Part shown: piece by piece, positions 17,502 to 26,805 of the stretch
How the letters are laid out: each line of letters starts with the position of its first letter
Numbering within the stretch: the first letter of the stretch is position 1
Assembly (NCBI GenBank): GCA_003134815.1
Contig: PLCO01000011.1
Coordinates: 124,001-188,000 of the forward strand
Origin: Acidobacteriaceae bacterium
GTDB lineage: Bacteria > Acidobacteriota > Terriglobia > Terriglobales > Acidobacteriaceae
Reading direction: 5' to 3'
DNA length: 64,000 nucleotides
The notes under the pieces: generated by a model
The model's database searches: none
What the model saw: only the letters and a program-made list of their open reading frames with translations
What the model was told of the DNA's origin: nothing
Position numbers and translations under genes: made by a program

Positions 17502-19060
17502 CCGGCTTCCTTGCGCAGCGACCACATCTCCAGCTCCGCACCGGTGCGCCCAGGGCGCAACTCCAGGGAAACACGCTTGGAGTAGACCCGCGTGCTGACG
17601 CGAAGAACGTCAGAGGCGCGGTCCTGATTCAACGCCACGGCGAGACGCAGCAGGACCACGGCGCGCTGCACATTTTTGTGCTCGTCGGCGGGAATGTTGC
17701 GCAGAGCGCGGTCGCCGGGCTGAGGGCGGCTCTTGCCCAGGTAGCGGGCGATGGCGGAGACGAGCGTGCGCTGCAGTTGCGTGTAGCCGTAAATTTCGGA
17801 GCTGGAGATGATGTACTGCGCGTGCCGGTGATGGCCCTGGTGGTTGATGAACTTGCCGGTATCGCGCAGCATGGCGGCAGTGGCGAGCCAACTTTCGTAC
17901 TCGGGCGCGAGCGCGTGCATGGATTTTAGCTCGCGAAAAAGCTGTACGGTGTGGGCGCGGACCGGCTCGGCGTGGCGAAGATCGACGCCGTAGCGGCGCG
18001 CTGTGGAGAGCACGCTCTCCCAGCGCTCGTGCTCGAACTCGCGATGAGCTTTGGCGCGGGCATCCTGCTCGGCGAGCATCTGCGCGAGAATGCCGTCGCG
18101 AAGGCCGAGCGGCGAGTAGCGGAAGCCCTTCAGGTTGAAGCTCTCGAAGATTTCGGCGTAGACTTCGGCGCCGGCGACGATGATCTCCGCGCGGCGGGGA
18201 CCGATGCCGGGCACGGCTTCGCGCTGGGGAAGCGACATTTTGGCTAGCTTGCCGGCGAGTTTGCGCACGGCGCGCGCAGGCACCATTCCAGCCAGGATGG
18301 CGGCGCGATCTTCAGCGCGGTCGGAACCGGATTTTGCGGCAAATCTTGCACTGAGCTTGCCGGCTTTTTTTTGGCCGGGCTTGCCGTTTTTTGCTCCCTG
18401 AGCGTAGGCGGCGGAGAGCGCCGCGGCAGTGCCCGATGTGGCGATGACGAGCGGAGAGCGGCCGGGCTGGATTTTGCGATGGGCGCGGCGCATCTCGCGC
18501 GCAATCAACTGGCGCATTCGCGCAAGGCCGTCGCGCGGCGCGGGATCGTCGGAGAGGAACTGCTCGGTGAGGCGCACCGCGCCGAGCGGCAGGCTGATTG
18601 TGTCGCGGATATGCTTGTGCTCAGAGAAGGTGATCTCGCAGCTTCCGCCGCCGAGGTCGATGAGCAGAACGCGGCCGCCGGCTCCCGGCTCAGCGCCGCT
18701 GACGCCGAGGTGAATGAGGCGGCCTTCTTCAAGGCCGGAGATGATCTCCATGTTCCAGCCGGTCTCAGCCTTGACCCAGGCCTGAAAGGCGGCGGAGTTG
18801 CGCGCGTCGCGCATGGCCGCGGTGGCGACTACGCGAATGCGATCGACGCCGTGCGACTGCACCGCGCGCTGAAAACGCTTGAGGGCGCGCAGCGTGGCCG
18901 CCATCGCTTCAGGAGAGATGAGGCCGGTGTCAAAGACGCTGCCGCCGAGGCGCGTGACTTCGCGATCTTCGGCGAGAGTCTTGAGCCGGTGCGCGTGGAC
19001 GCGGGCGATCTTCAATCGGCAGGAGTTGGAACCGATGTCGATGGCGGCGAAGGTGGGCAT
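17453..19060 (-). CDS. ppx: Exopolyphosphatase / pppGpp phosphohydrolase (Ppx/GppA family)
   Basis: Hydrolyses inorganic polyphosphate or pppGpp. 535 residues starting MPTFAAIDIGSNSCRLKI. The ASKHA phosphatase fold covers about 1-305 (AAIDIGSNS; VLLIDLGGGSCEI with the catalytic-type Glu; IGPRRAEIIVAG), and an HD-like C-terminal domain covers about 315-500, as in long Ppx/GppA proteins. A longer start at 19114 adds unsupported sequence. With ppk1 6.5 kb away it closes the polyphosphate cycle. The sequence does not separate Ppx from GppA activity. Its 3' end overlaps sixA tail to tail. Confidence 0.9.
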   Translation of the reverse strand: MPTFAAIDIGSNSCRLKIARVHAHRLKTLAEDREVTRLGGSVFDTGLISPEAMAATLRALKRFQRAVQSHGVDRIRVVATAAMRDARNSAAFQAWVKAETGWNMEIISGLEEGRLIHLGVSGAEPGAGGRVLLIDLGGGSCEITFSEHKHIRDTISLPLGAVRLTEQFLSDDPAPRDGLARMRQLIAREMRRAHRKIQPGRSPLVIATSGTAAALSAAYAQGAKNGKPGQKKAGKLSARFAAKSGSDRAEDRAAILAGMVPARAVRKLAGKLAKMSLPQREAVPGIGPRRAEIIVAGAEVYAEIFESFNLKGFRYSPLGLRDGILAQMLAEQDARAKAHREFEHERWESVLSTARRYGVDLRHAEPVRAHTVQLFRELKSMHALAPEYESWLATAAMLRDTGKFINHQGHHRHAQYIISSSEIYGYTQLQRTLVSAIARYLGKSRPQPGDRALRNIPADEHKNVQRAVVLLRLAVALNQDRASDVLRVSTRVYSKRVSLELRPGRTGAELEMWSLRKEAGYFREVFGRELFVTLA

Positions 19061-19175
19061 GATTTTCTTGGATGCGCTCCGAAGCGAAGGAATCGACCCA
19101 TCGCCAAGATACACGAAGGCGGGGCGCGGTTAGGGGCGTGGGTTCCACAGGGGGAGCGCGCCGCTTCCGCTCAAG

Positions 19176-19637
19176 TCAGGCAGCGTATCCCGTGACTCGG
19201 ATTTCTCCCTTGGAGAGGTCAACCGTGCCGGGGGCCCAGACCTGGATCGGGTTGACCCATGCGTACTCAGGGTGGTTGGTAGTGAGGGTCACGTTCTCGC
19301 GGAGCTGAATGATCGGCGTACCCGGTTCAGGAATGCCGACGCCGCTGGCGGCTAATGCGATCTTTTTTCCATCGTCGGTCGTGATTTCAGCTTTGATGTC
19401 GAGCGGGCATCGGCCGTCGGCGCGGATGTGAAGGTAATCGACACCTTTCACGGTACCGTTGATTTTGGGGCCGGTAATTTTTCCCTCGAAGTGCACGTCG
19501 AAGCGCGCGCCTGCAGCCGGTGGCTGCGCCTGGCCCGAAAATATTGCATTCGACGAGCAGCCGTATTCCACCACCTGCGTGAAATGCAGGTCGTAGTGAT
19601 AAATCAGTTCGCCTGGGTTGCCTTTGTATTCGCCCAT
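19176..19637 (-). CDS. DUF3237-type protein
   Basis: A 153-residue soluble protein without a signal peptide. GARFDVHFEGKITGPKINGTVKGVDYLHIRADG and the C-terminal YAWVNPIQVWAPGTVDLSKGEIRVTGY agree with the DUF3237 lipocalin-like beta barrel. Function of the family is unknown. It is upstream of ppx on the same strand with a gap of 115 bp, so a shared transcript is possible but unproven. DNA just upstream of its start is a GTGTTGTG word array. Confidence 0.65.
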   Translation of the reverse strand: MGEYKGNPGELIYHYDLHFTQVVEYGCSSNAIFSGQAQPPAAGARFDVHFEGKITGPKINGTVKGVDYLHIRADGRCPLDIKAEITTDDGKKIALAASGVGIPEPGTPIIQLRENVTLTTNHPEYAWVNPIQVWAPGTVDLSKGEIRVTGYAA

Positions 19638-19654
19638 TCGGATCCTCCGATCAA

Positions 19655-19700
19655 TGTGTTGTGCGTGTTGTGAATTGTTGGGGGTGTTGTGAATTGTCGG
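19655..19700. repeat. GTGTTGTG/AATTG short-word array
   Basis: Imperfect direct repeats of GTGTTGTG and GTGTTGTGAATTG lie between the DUF3237 gene and marC. The rest of the 330-bp gap (19638-19969) holds no convincing gene: a 63-residue frame at 19771-19962 has one hydrophobic stretch but no ribosome site or family match. Confidence 0.55.
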
Positions 19701-19969
19701 GAACCGCCCGCCTGAAACTTCAGCCGGCGTGGCTCAGGATGGGACCGTCTAACGCCGGTGGTCGCAACGTTTGTTTGCAGTCATGATGGGCAGGGGAGTA
19801 TCCGACGCAATCGGGGCAACCATAGCATTGATAAGTGCGCTTGCGCCAGTGTTTTTATTGGTTGTTCGGCACATCGAGCTGCGCAGGGTTATTGGGAGAT
19901 GCTCCGGGGTGCGTGGCCGGGAGGGTGAACCGGGACTGGGGATCTGGCGCCAGCGCGTCTGAAATGCGG

Positions 19970-20716
19970 TTACGGTTTGACGATGGTGGCGAGGAGGGCG
20001 GAGAGGCCGTTCCAGGCGATCTGGACGCCGATGCAGAGAAGAATAAAGGCGATGACGCGAAGGATTCCGTGGGCTGTGGAGGGCGAGATTCTCTTGGTGA
20101 TTTTGGGGGCGTAGGCGTAGCAGAAATAACAGAGGATGCTGAGAGCAACGATGGCCAGGAACACTCCAAGGTGCGCAAGAACGTTGTGGGTGAGATTTTT
20201 GTCGGAGATGTGCGCGGTGACCGTGAGCAAGGCAACGAGAGTGCCCGGCCCTGAGGTGATGGGAAAGGTGAAGGGGTAGAAGACGCCTTCTTCAAGATGG
20301 CTGGTGTCGGGGAGATGGTTGGCGTTGGGAAGATGGCCGACGCCGGGGACCTGACTTGCTCTGGGCTCGTTTACTCCGGGCTCGTGGCTCTGGCCGGTTT
20401 CTTCTTCTTTGTTGCGGGAACCTGCGCCGGTGTTGCGCTCGTTGAGCACGCCCCAGCCCATGGCCGCGACGACCATTCCGCCGGAAAGCTGGACGATGGG
20501 CAGAGAGAGGCCGAAGAAGTTGAGGATGGTTGCGCCCGCCAGCTCAAAAACCGCGAGGAAGACGATGTTGTTGATGGCGATGCGGCGCGCTAAGGAGCGA
20601 AGAACTTTTGGCGGCGCGTCGCCGACGAGGCCGAGAAAGACCAGCGCGGAGCCGAGCGGGTTGATGAGCGGCAGCAGCACGCTGAACGCGATGAGAAAGG
20701 CCTTCCAAACCGGCAA
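19970..20716 (-). CDS. MarC-family integral membrane protein with a repeat-derived insertion
   Basis: 248 residues, six predicted membrane helices, MarC/NAAT family. Typical segments are FSVLLPLINPLGSALVFL in helix 1, FPITSGPGTLVALLT in helix 4 and RVIAFILLCIGVQIAWNGL in helix 6. Function is uncertain; E. coli MarC was once linked to antibiotic resistance, a link later rejected. Odd feature: about 48 hydrophilic residues (about 92-140) between helices 3 and 4 contain the near-repeats VGHLPN, ANHLPD and TSHLEE. In normal members this loop is short, so the stretch looks like an insertion of a word array that stayed in frame. Confidence 0.82.
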   Translation of the reverse strand: MPVWKAFLIAFSVLLPLINPLGSALVFLGLVGDAPPKVLRSLARRIAINNIVFLAVFELAGATILNFFGLSLPIVQLSGGMVVAAMGWGVLNERNTGAGSRNKEEETGQSHEPGVNEPRASQVPGVGHLPNANHLPDTSHLEEGVFYPFTFPITSGPGTLVALLTVTAHISDKNLTHNVLAHLGVFLAIVALSILCYFCYAYAPKITKRISPSTAHGILRVIAFILLCIGVQIAWNGLSALLATIVKP

Positions 20717-20874
20717 GAGAGTTCTCCCCTTGGTGAATCTTAATGCTTCGCCGAACGAGCGGGGCTATCAATTTCTGGCGCGCGGTTTGAAAATCGCGGC
20801 GCGGCGATGCGCATTGTGGCGATGCGCTTTGCACTGTGAAACGCGGCAACAACGCGGCTGGTATTCTGGAGACC

Positions 20875-22983
20875 ATGGCAAACATCGCGATGGGTGCAAA
20901 GGTGAGGACAATCGATCGCCCGCAGGCTGCGCCTTCGACGCGCACGGTGTGGCTGGTTCTTGCGGTCATCTGGGCGACGATTTACTTTGCATCGTTGTTT
21001 TCTCCTCCGCTGATGGATGACGTGGATGCCTCGCACGCGCAGGCGGCGCAGCACATGGCTGAGAGCGGCGACCTGATCACAGCGAAGACCAACGGCATCC
21101 GCTACATTGAAAAACCACCGCTGCCCTACTGGGTGATTGCGGGGGTGTACAAGATTTTTGGCCAGAACACGTTTGCCACGCATTTGCCGAATGCGCTGGC
21201 CATGCTGGGGCTGACGTGGCTGGCGTGGCTGTGGGCGCGGCGTGCGTGGGGCGAGCGCGCGGGATTCTACGCCGGGCTCGCGGTGCTGACGTCGGCAGGA
21301 TGTTTTCTTTTTACGCGGTTCATTATTCCCGAGGCGATTCTGGCGCTGTTTCTGCTGATCGCGTTGTACGCGCTGATTGTGAGCCTTGAAGACAATCGGC
21401 CAGCGATGATCTATTGGGCGTGGGCGGGCGTGGCGCTGGCGCTGCTGACGAAGGGGTTGATCGCGCCGGTATTTTTCGGCGGGGCGGCGATTCCGTATCT
21501 GCTGCTGACCAGACAGTGGCGGCGGTGGAAGGCGCTGAAGCCGGTTTCGGGGATGCTGGTTTTTCTAGCGATCGCTGCGCCATGGCACATTGCGTGCGGC
21601 ATCATCAATCACGACCAGGGGAATCCGGTGGGGAATCATCCCACGATCGGCAATGTTCACGGATTCTTCTATCAATACTTCATCAACGAGCATGTGCTGC
21701 GCTTTTTCAATCAGCGCTATCCGCACGATTACAACAAGATGCCGACGGTGTGGTATTGGCTGAGCGAGCTGATCTGGATTTTTCCGTGGAGCCTTTTTCT
21801 AGGCGCGGCGGGGGCGCTGGCGTGGAAGACGCGGCACAACTGGCTGAAGCAACTGCGGCACGATGCGGGTGACACGGTGGATTTCTACCTGGATCACGCG
21901 ATGCGCGAGGACGTGGGCAGTTACGTAAGGCGGATCAAGTTCCGGACGAGGACCATCTGGCTGCTGAGTTTGTTCACTGCGTGGACGCTGTTGTTTTTTT
22001 CGATCTCGACGAATCAGGAGTACTACACGTTTCCCGTGTGGCCGCCGCTGGTGATGCTGATTGCGGGCGTGATGGCGGGGATTGAGGAGAGCAGCGGAGC
22101 AGAGGGCGGCAAACCGACGCTTTCAACGGCGTGGCTGACGGGAGCGCAGGCGGTGTTTGCGGGAATTGGCGTGGCGGCGGCGGCGGCGCTGGCGTGGGGA
22201 TTGTGGACATCGCGGAGTTTGCCGTACGTGGCCGACATCGGCACGGTGCTGGCGCATCGCGGAGTAGGCGATTACACGCTGTCGATGTCGCACCTGTTCG
22301 ATTTGACCGGCGAGTCGTTTGCAGCACTGCGACTGCCGGCGGCGATGGCGGCGGTTGTGCTGCTGATCGGGCCGATGGCGGGATGGCTGCTGCGGTTGAA
22401 GAGGAAGTACGTTGCAGCGACGGTGAGCGTGGCGCTGACGATGACGGTATTTCTTGTGGCCGCGCACATTGCGTTTGCGCGTTTTGAACCGATGCTGAGC
22501 TCGAAGCAGATGGCCGACACGATTATGAAAGAAGGCACGCCGAACGACACGTTCATCATTTATGGCGAGCAGTCGTCGGGGTCATCGGTGATTTTTTATA
22601 CGCATAACTTCTTGGGACAGCGGCCGGCGCAGCTTGTGCTGCCGCGCTGCGGGCAGAATAGCGAAGGAACGACGCTGCTGTGGGGGTCATGCTATCCCGA
22701 TGCGCCAGACATTTACCTGAGCCCCGCAAAGCTGGCGGCGATTTGGGGAACGGGCGAGCGCAAGTGGATTTTTGCCGAGGATCCGGACCGCGACAATGTG
22801 GAGAAAGTGCTTGCGGGGCGGTTGTATGAAGCGCAGACGCTAGCCGACAAGACGCTGTGGACGGATAGGCCCAAGTATCGACAGGGGTCAGGGGTCAGTT
22901 CGCAGTTGTCAGTTGTCAGTTTTCAGTTGTCAGCGCGAAGCTCAATGAGTGACGGCGGCTATTGGGAAGCGCGAGCAAGATAG
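20875..22983 (+). CDS. ArnT/PMT-type membrane glycosyltransferase
   Basis: GT83/GT39-like enzyme that moves a sugar from a polyprenyl-phosphate donor to an envelope acceptor. 702 residues, about 12 membrane helices in the first 500, and a periplasmic C-terminal domain. The first external loop has PPLMDDVDASHAQAAQHM with the acidic catalytic motif, then IEKPPLPYW, as in ArnT. Start chosen at 20875 because GGAG precedes it; 20836 is an alternative. The last 30 residues are encoded by a CAGTTGTCAGT word array, so the original stop was probably lost. The GT21 gene converges with it, 10 bp between stops. Confidence 0.85.
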   Translation: MANIAMGAKVRTIDRPQAAPSTRTVWLVLAVIWATIYFASLFSPPLMDDVDASHAQAAQHMAESGDLITAKTNGIRYIEKPPLPYWVIAGVYKIFGQNTFATHLPNALAMLGLTWLAWLWARRAWGERAGFYAGLAVLTSAGCFLFTRFIIPEAILALFLLIALYALIVSLEDNRPAMIYWAWAGVALALLTKGLIAPVFFGGAAIPYLLLTRQWRRWKALKPVSGMLVFLAIAAPWHIACGIINHDQGNPVGNHPTIGNVHGFFYQYFINEHVLRFFNQRYPHDYNKMPTVWYWLSELIWIFPWSLFLGAAGALAWKTRHNWLKQLRHDAGDTVDFYLDHAMREDVGSYVRRIKFRTRTIWLLSLFTAWTLLFFSISTNQEYYTFPVWPPLVMLIAGVMAGIEESSGAEGGKPTLSTAWLTGAQAVFAGIGVAAAAALAWGLWTSRSLPYVADIGTVLAHRGVGDYTLSMSHLFDLTGESFAALRLPAAMAAVVLLIGPMAGWLLRLKRKYVAATVSVALTMTVFLVAAHIAFARFEPMLSSKQMADTIMKEGTPNDTFIIYGEQSSGSSVIFYTHNFLGQRPAQLVLPRCGQNSEGTTLLWGSCYPDAPDIYLSPAKLAAIWGTGERKWIFAEDPDRDNVEKVLAGRLYEAQTLADKTLWTDRPKYRQGSGVSSQLSVVSFQLSARSSMSDGGYWEARAR
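22883..22933. repeat. CAGTTGTCAGT word array inside the glycosyltransferase 3' end
   Basis: Direct repeats GGGGTCAG (twice) and CAGTTGTCAGTTGTCAGTTTTCAGTTGTCAG encode residues such as SQLSVVSFQLS at the C terminus of the ArnT-like protein. Short-word arrays with other words follow other genes in the window (19.7, 43.8, 46.05, 54.2, 60.76 and 61.0 kb). Confidence 0.7.
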
Positions 22984-22992
22984 CGCACTGGC

Positions 22993-24183
22993 TCACTTTG
23001 CGGCCCGCATTTTTCCGCCGGGCAGAAGCTCGAAGATGCGTCCACGCCAGAGGATGCGGTTGCCTGCGTAGCTGGCGGCCCAGAAACAAAATCCCATGAA
23101 ATCGCGGATCGGGTAGAGCACGAGCAAGCCCAACCAACTATTGTCGCCCACGACGCAGCGGCCGACAGTGATGGAAAGCGCGAGACGCGTGGCGACGGCC
23201 CAAGCGAGGAGAGCAAAACCCAACAGGGGATGGCCGATCCAGAATGCTGCGGCGAGCGCGAGCAGGCCGAAGGGAATGCTGAAGGTGAGCGCGGTGCCGA
23301 AGTGGCCTTTAGGTCGCGAGAAGCGCGTGGACTTCATCCAGCGAATCTGGTGCTTGAGCGATCCGGCGAAGTTCGAATGCAGGACCATGTGGTCGATGGC
23401 GTGGTGGCTGAGGACGACGGTCTGGCCCAGCTTATGCGTTTCGTTGCCGAGGACGAAGTCGTCAGCGCAGTAGTCGGCGGTGACGCGGAAGCCGCCCATG
23501 TGGCGGATGGTGTCGCGGCGGAAGGCCATGGTGGGGCCCAGGGTGAACTGCATTCCCTCCATCGAGCGCGCGGCGAGCACGCCTGCTGACATTTCGACGG
23601 ACATGCCGACAGCTTCAAGACGCGCCCAGAGGCCGCCTTCGATTCCGGGTTGGGCGGCGACGCCGCGATAGAGGCAGCACATTCCGCCGACGCGCTCGTC
23701 AATGAAGGGGAGGGCGACGGCGTGGAGGTAATCGGGCGAGACGCGGACATCGCTGTCAGAGATGACGAAGATTTGGTGCGTGGCCTCGGCGGCCATTTTT
23801 TCAAGCGAGATGACTTTGTCGTTGATGTAGTCTGGCTGGTCGCCGGTGGAGAGGAATTTGACGGGGATGCCGGGGTGACGCGCGGCTGCACGACGGGCTA
23901 AGGCGAGGCCGGCGTCATTCGCGTCGCGGGAGCAGAAGAGAATTTCGTAATCGGGATAGTCCTGGGTGAAGAAGCTTTCGAGATACGCTTCGAGGCCGGG
24001 GTCGGCTCCGTGGAGAGGCTTGAAGAGTGAGAGCGGAGGAGTGAAGCCGGGAGCCGACGCGAGCGCGGCGAGGGCTGTGCGACGCTCGCGCAGAAAGCCA
24101 GGAACGGCGAAGAGAACGATGCCGGCGAAGACCGTGGAGGTGATGAGGCCGAAGACGGCGAGGCCGAGGAGGACGTAGGGCAT
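22993..24183 (-). CDS. GT21-type glycosyltransferase (ceramide glucosyltransferase/HpnI-like)
   Basis: 396 residues from the start MPYVLLGLAVFGL; the longer frame from 24294 runs through a hairpin repeat and is rejected. N-terminal membrane helix, GT-A catalytic domain (about 45-260), then C-terminal membrane helices. The GT21 signature is complete: SDSDVRV (metal-binding D-x-D), CADDFVLG (catalytic Asp) and HQIRWMKSTR (Q/RxxRW). Relatives add glucose to ceramide, or N-acetylglucosamine-type sugars to hopanoids (HpnI). No hopanoid gene is nearby, so the acceptor is open. Confidence 0.85.
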   Translation of the reverse strand: MPYVLLGLAVFGLITSTVFAGIVLFAVPGFLRERRTALAALASAPGFTPPLSLFKPLHGADPGLEAYLESFFTQDYPDYEILFCSRDANDAGLALARRAAARHPGIPVKFLSTGDQPDYINDKVISLEKMAAEATHQIFVISDSDVRVSPDYLHAVALPFIDERVGGMCCLYRGVAAQPGIEGGLWARLEAVGMSVEMSAGVLAARSMEGMQFTLGPTMAFRRDTIRHMGGFRVTADYCADDFVLGNETHKLGQTVVLSHHAIDHMVLHSNFAGSLKHQIRWMKSTRFSRPKGHFGTALTFSIPFGLLALAAAFWIGHPLLGFALLAWAVATRLALSITVGRCVVGDNSWLGLLVLYPIRDFMGFCFWAASYAGNRILWRGRIFELLPGGKMRAAK

Positions 24184-24245
24184 GCAGGTTAAGAATAGCG
24201 GAGGTGAGGAGATCAGTGAGTTTGCCGAGTCAGCAGGTGGGGCGA

Positions 24246-24292
24246 GGTTCGTGCTATCCCAGGTCCCCAAATGCGAGGGACCTGGGGCACCC
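24246..24292. repeat. Dispersed hairpin repeat, copy 2
   Basis: TTCGTGCTATCCCAGGTCCC, loop CAAATGCGA, then GGGACCTGGGGCACCCA: a perfect 10-bp stem within the same GTGCTATCCC...GGGGCACCC borders as at 15.0 and 28.4 kb. It lies in the 217-bp gap between the GT21 gene and hspR. Confidence 0.7.
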
Positions 24293-24350
24293 AATTTTCT
24301 TGGTGAGTTTGCCGAAGGATTGCGAGTGCGAGTCTGAGACCCGCACGACA

Positions 24351-24368
24351 GCCGGACTGGAGTCCGGC
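24351..24368. terminator. GC-rich hairpin after hspR, possible terminator or repeat
   Basis: GCCGGACT-GG-AGTCCGGC is a perfect 8-bp stem 33 bp downstream of the hspR stop codon (hspR reads leftward). No T run follows in that direction. The adjacent GCTACAGGTTGGAGACCGGCGCTGC repeats part of it imperfectly, so it may be a repeat rather than a terminator. Confidence 0.4.
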
Positions 24369-24400
24369 GCTACAGGTTGGAGACCGGCGCTGCAAGCAAC

Positions 24401-24823
24401 CTAGGGTTTGCGCGGAACGGTGCGCATGGTGGGTGGCGTGACCGGCTTGATCACCTGCGGCTTGCGGATGGGGACGATGGCGGCCGACGAGCCCTGCGCG
24501 GCAGCTTGAAAGCGCGTGAGCATTTCGCTGCGAACATATTCGACGAAGCTCTGCATCTGGCGATTCATCTCTTCCATGCGGCCGCGCATTTGCAGGATGA
24601 TGGCGATGCCGGCGATGTTGACGCCGAGGTCGCGAGCGAGGTTGAGGATGAACTCGAGGCGCTCGAGATCTTCATCGGTGTAGAGGCGGGTGTTGCCCTC
24701 GGTGCGCGAGGGCTTGAGCAGGCCCTCGCGTTCGTAGAGGCGCAGAGTCTGGGGATGAATCTCGTACATCTCGGCGACGGCCGAGATCATGTAGGCGCCT
24801 TTGGATTTACGTTTTGTGGCCAT
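24401..24823 (-). CDS. hspR: HspR-like MerR-family heat-shock repressor
   Basis: DNA-binding repressor of dnaK-type chaperone genes in actinobacteria and relatives. 140 residues: MerR winged helix-turn-helix (about 10-80: ISAVAEMYEIHPQTLRLYEREGLLKP, then NTRLYTDEDLERL), a coiled-coil helix (about 85-120) and a basic Pro-rich tail. The HIPQTLRxYExxGLL-like pattern is typical of HspR. Its ATG overlaps the stop of the upstream secreted-protein gene as TAATG, indicating coupled translation. dnaJ and dnaK lie upstream on the same strand, and a HAIR-like site precedes dnaK, which together support the role. Confidence 0.85.
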   Translation of the reverse strand: MATKRKSKGAYMISAVAEMYEIHPQTLRLYEREGLLKPSRTEGNTRLYTDEDLERLEFILNLARDLGVNIAGIAIILQMRGRMEEMNRQMQSFVEYVRSEMLTRFQAAAQGSSAAIVPIRKPQVIKPVTPPTMRTVPRKP

Positions 24824-25455
24824 TAGTCAACAAGCCTATATCGCGCGTCCCATAGCATTTGTATCACCGGCTCAGATGCAGGTTCCTTCTTCAGATTATC
24901 GAAGACGTCATTGCGCAAGCGCAGTTGCATAATGATGTAACGTTGACCCGCTGGATCGTCCATATCGCTGCTGATTGTAAAACACGTATTGTTGCACTCT
25001 TCCATCCACATCTGCGTGAACTTTAGGTCGTCTACCATGGGTTCGGGCAGTTGGTGAGTGATCCCCATGAGCGCGAGCAATTCTATCGCTCCGTATTCAT
25101 GAAAAATAGTATCGTACGGTTCGTCCTCATCCCAAAGCAGCTTCCAGGAATCGGCCATTGAATCCGCCGCCTTCAGCTTGGCCTGGGTGCTACTGGCATT
25201 CGGCGTGCACCACAGACGATAGATCTCCGCAACGCTTTTATAGTAATTGCTTTCTTTCGCCGAATCCTTATGGTCGACGGACTGGTCGTCCCTGCCGAGT
25301 GTAAAGAAATAACAAGCAAAGGGAAACGACTTAGAAGTTGAATGAGCAGGATGCTGCGGTGCCGCGAACGCCGAGTTCACGCTCAAGCTACAAATGAACA
25401 CGAACGACGCTGCCAACCAGACCGATGCCGACCTAACAGTAACTAACACCGCCAT
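24823..25455 (-). CDS. Secreted protein of unknown function coupled to hspR
   Basis: 210 residues from MAVLVTVRSASVWLAAS, with a signal peptide cleaved near AFA-AP. The mature part is acidic and has four Cys (ACYF, LWCTP, ECNNTCF), suggesting disulfides. I recognise no family. The gene sits between dnaJ (41 bp upstream) and hspR (TAATG overlap), an unusual place for an exported protein. A longer start at 25509 would overlap dnaJ by 14 bp. Codon use is less GC-biased than dnaJ, hinting at later insertion. Confidence 0.7.
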   Translation of the reverse strand: MAVLVTVRSASVWLAASFVFICSLSVNSAFAAPQHPAHSTSKSFPFACYFFTLGRDDQSVDHKDSAKESNYYKSVAEIYRLWCTPNASSTQAKLKAADSMADSWKLLWDEDEPYDTIFHEYGAIELLALMGITHQLPEPMVDDLKFTQMWMEECNNTCFTISSDMDDPAGQRYIIMQLRLRNDVFDNLKKEPASEPVIQMLWDARYRLVD

Positions 25456-25495
25456 ACGCGATACGCCTTTCAGAAAGCCTAACTCTGATGACGCC

Positions 25496-26689
25496 CTACA
25501 GCTTGTCAAACAGCGTCTTGCGCGGGTCGTCGGGGTTCAGCTTGGCGAGTTCGCGCATAATCTCGCGGCTGCGCTCGTCGTTCAGGTGCGGCACGGCGAC
25601 TTCGACGGTGACGATTTCATCGCCGCGCTGGCCGGGATGCGATGCGCTCGCGACGCCGCGCTCCCTCATGCGCAGCTTTTGGCCGCTCTGCGTGCCGGGC
25701 GGAATCTTGAGATGTGCGCGGCCGTCGATGGTGGGCACTTCAACCTTGGCGCCGAGCGCGGCTTCGGCCACGGTGATGGGAACGGTGAGCTGAATGTCAT
25801 CGCCCACGCGGGTGAAGACCGGGTTGGTGCCGGTGCGCACGATGAGAAAGAGGTCGCCCGCGGGACCGCCGTTGATGCCCGCGTTGCCTTTGCCCTGTAG
25901 GCGAATGCGCTGGCCGTCGCGCGTGCCAGCCTTGATGCGGAAGTCGACGGTCTCGGAGCGCGTGACAACACCCTCGCCGTGGCAGGTTGGGCAGTCGTTC
26001 GAGACGTGGCCGGTTCCGTTGCAGCGCGGGCAGGTGATGTTGAACTTCATACGGCCGCCCATCTGGGTGACCTGGCCGGTGCCGTGGCACTCGGAACACG
26101 GCGCGCCGCCGGTGCCGGGGTGGCCGTGGCAGGCGAGGCAGGTTTCCTGACGATTGATCTGGATGCGCGCCTGGCCACCGCGAATGGCGGTCCAGAAATC
26201 GACGGTGGCCTGATATTCGAGATCAGTGCCGGGCTGCGGGCCGCGTGGTTGCTGGTGCTGCTGAGCGCCGCTGAAGATACCGGAGAAGATGTCTTTGAAA
26301 TTGCCCCAGTTGGCGGAGCCTGCGCCAGCCTGCGCACTCGGGTCGCCCTGAAATCCGGAGAAGTCGAAGCCGCCGAAGTCGACGGGCGGCTGGCCGGAGC
26401 CGCGGCCGCCGGAGCGCTGCTGGCGCGCGTAGGCCTCGGCCTGCGCGGGGTCTATTTGATCCGAGTAGAAGCCGACCTGATCGTAGACCTTGCGCTTCTT
26501 TTCGTCAGAGAGGACGTCGTTGGCCTCGGAGATCTCCTTGAATTTTTCTTCGGCGCGCTTGTCGTTGGGATTTACGTCGGGATGGTACTTGCGCGCGGCC
26601 TTGCGGAAGGCTTTGCGAATCTCCTCCGGCGTGGCCGTCTTTTTGACGCCGAGCGTTGCGTAATAGTCTTTGTTGGCGGTTGTGGCCAT
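25496..26689 (-). CDS. dnaJ: DnaJ co-chaperone
   Basis: Hsp40 that stimulates DnaK ATPase and delivers unfolded clients. 397 residues: J domain (about 6-72) with YHPDVN containing the essential HPD, Gly/Phe-rich region (about 95-160: [12 protein letters not shown]), four CxxCxGxG zinc repeats (about 185-260: [33 protein letters not shown]), and the C-terminal client-binding domain. It is downstream of dnaK but separated from it by two toxin-antitoxin modules; no grpE is present in the window. Confidence 0.95.
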   Translation of the reverse strand: MATTANKDYYATLGVKKTATPEEIRKAFRKAARKYHPDVNPNDKRAEEKFKEISEANDVLSDEKKRKVYDQVGFYSDQIDPAQAEAYARQQRSGGRGSGQPPVDFGGFDFSGFQGDPSAQAGAGSANWGNFKDIFSGIFSGAQQHQQPRGPQPGTDLEYQATVDFWTAIRGGQARIQINRQETCLACHGHPGTGGAPCSECHGTGQVTQMGGRMKFNITCPRCNGTGHVSNDCPTCHGEGVVTRSETVDFRIKAGTRDGQRIRLQGKGNAGINGGPAGDLFLIVRTGTNPVFTRVGDDIQLTVPITVAEAALGAKVEVPTIDGRAHLKIPPGTQSGQKLRMRERGVASASHPGQRGDEIVTVEVAVPHLNDERSREIMRELAKLNPDDPRKTLFDKL

Positions 26690-26805
26690 GGGCTTTGGTA
26701 GCTCGATCTCCGATTAGTTTCACGAGAGCGTTGTTGGTTCCATTGCAATTCTTGCGTTCATTGCCTGGGTTATGCTGTCAAGACTGTCAATGATTCGGCA
26801 TCACC

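Noticed and set aside
19771..19962. 63-residue membrane-like protein
   Set aside because: Only one hydrophobic segment, no ribosome site, no family, and an Arg/Gly-rich second half typical of chance frames.
22883..22933. CRISPR array
   Set aside because: Repeats are 7-11 bp, imperfect and without unique spacers; the same holds for the other word arrays, and no cas gene is present.
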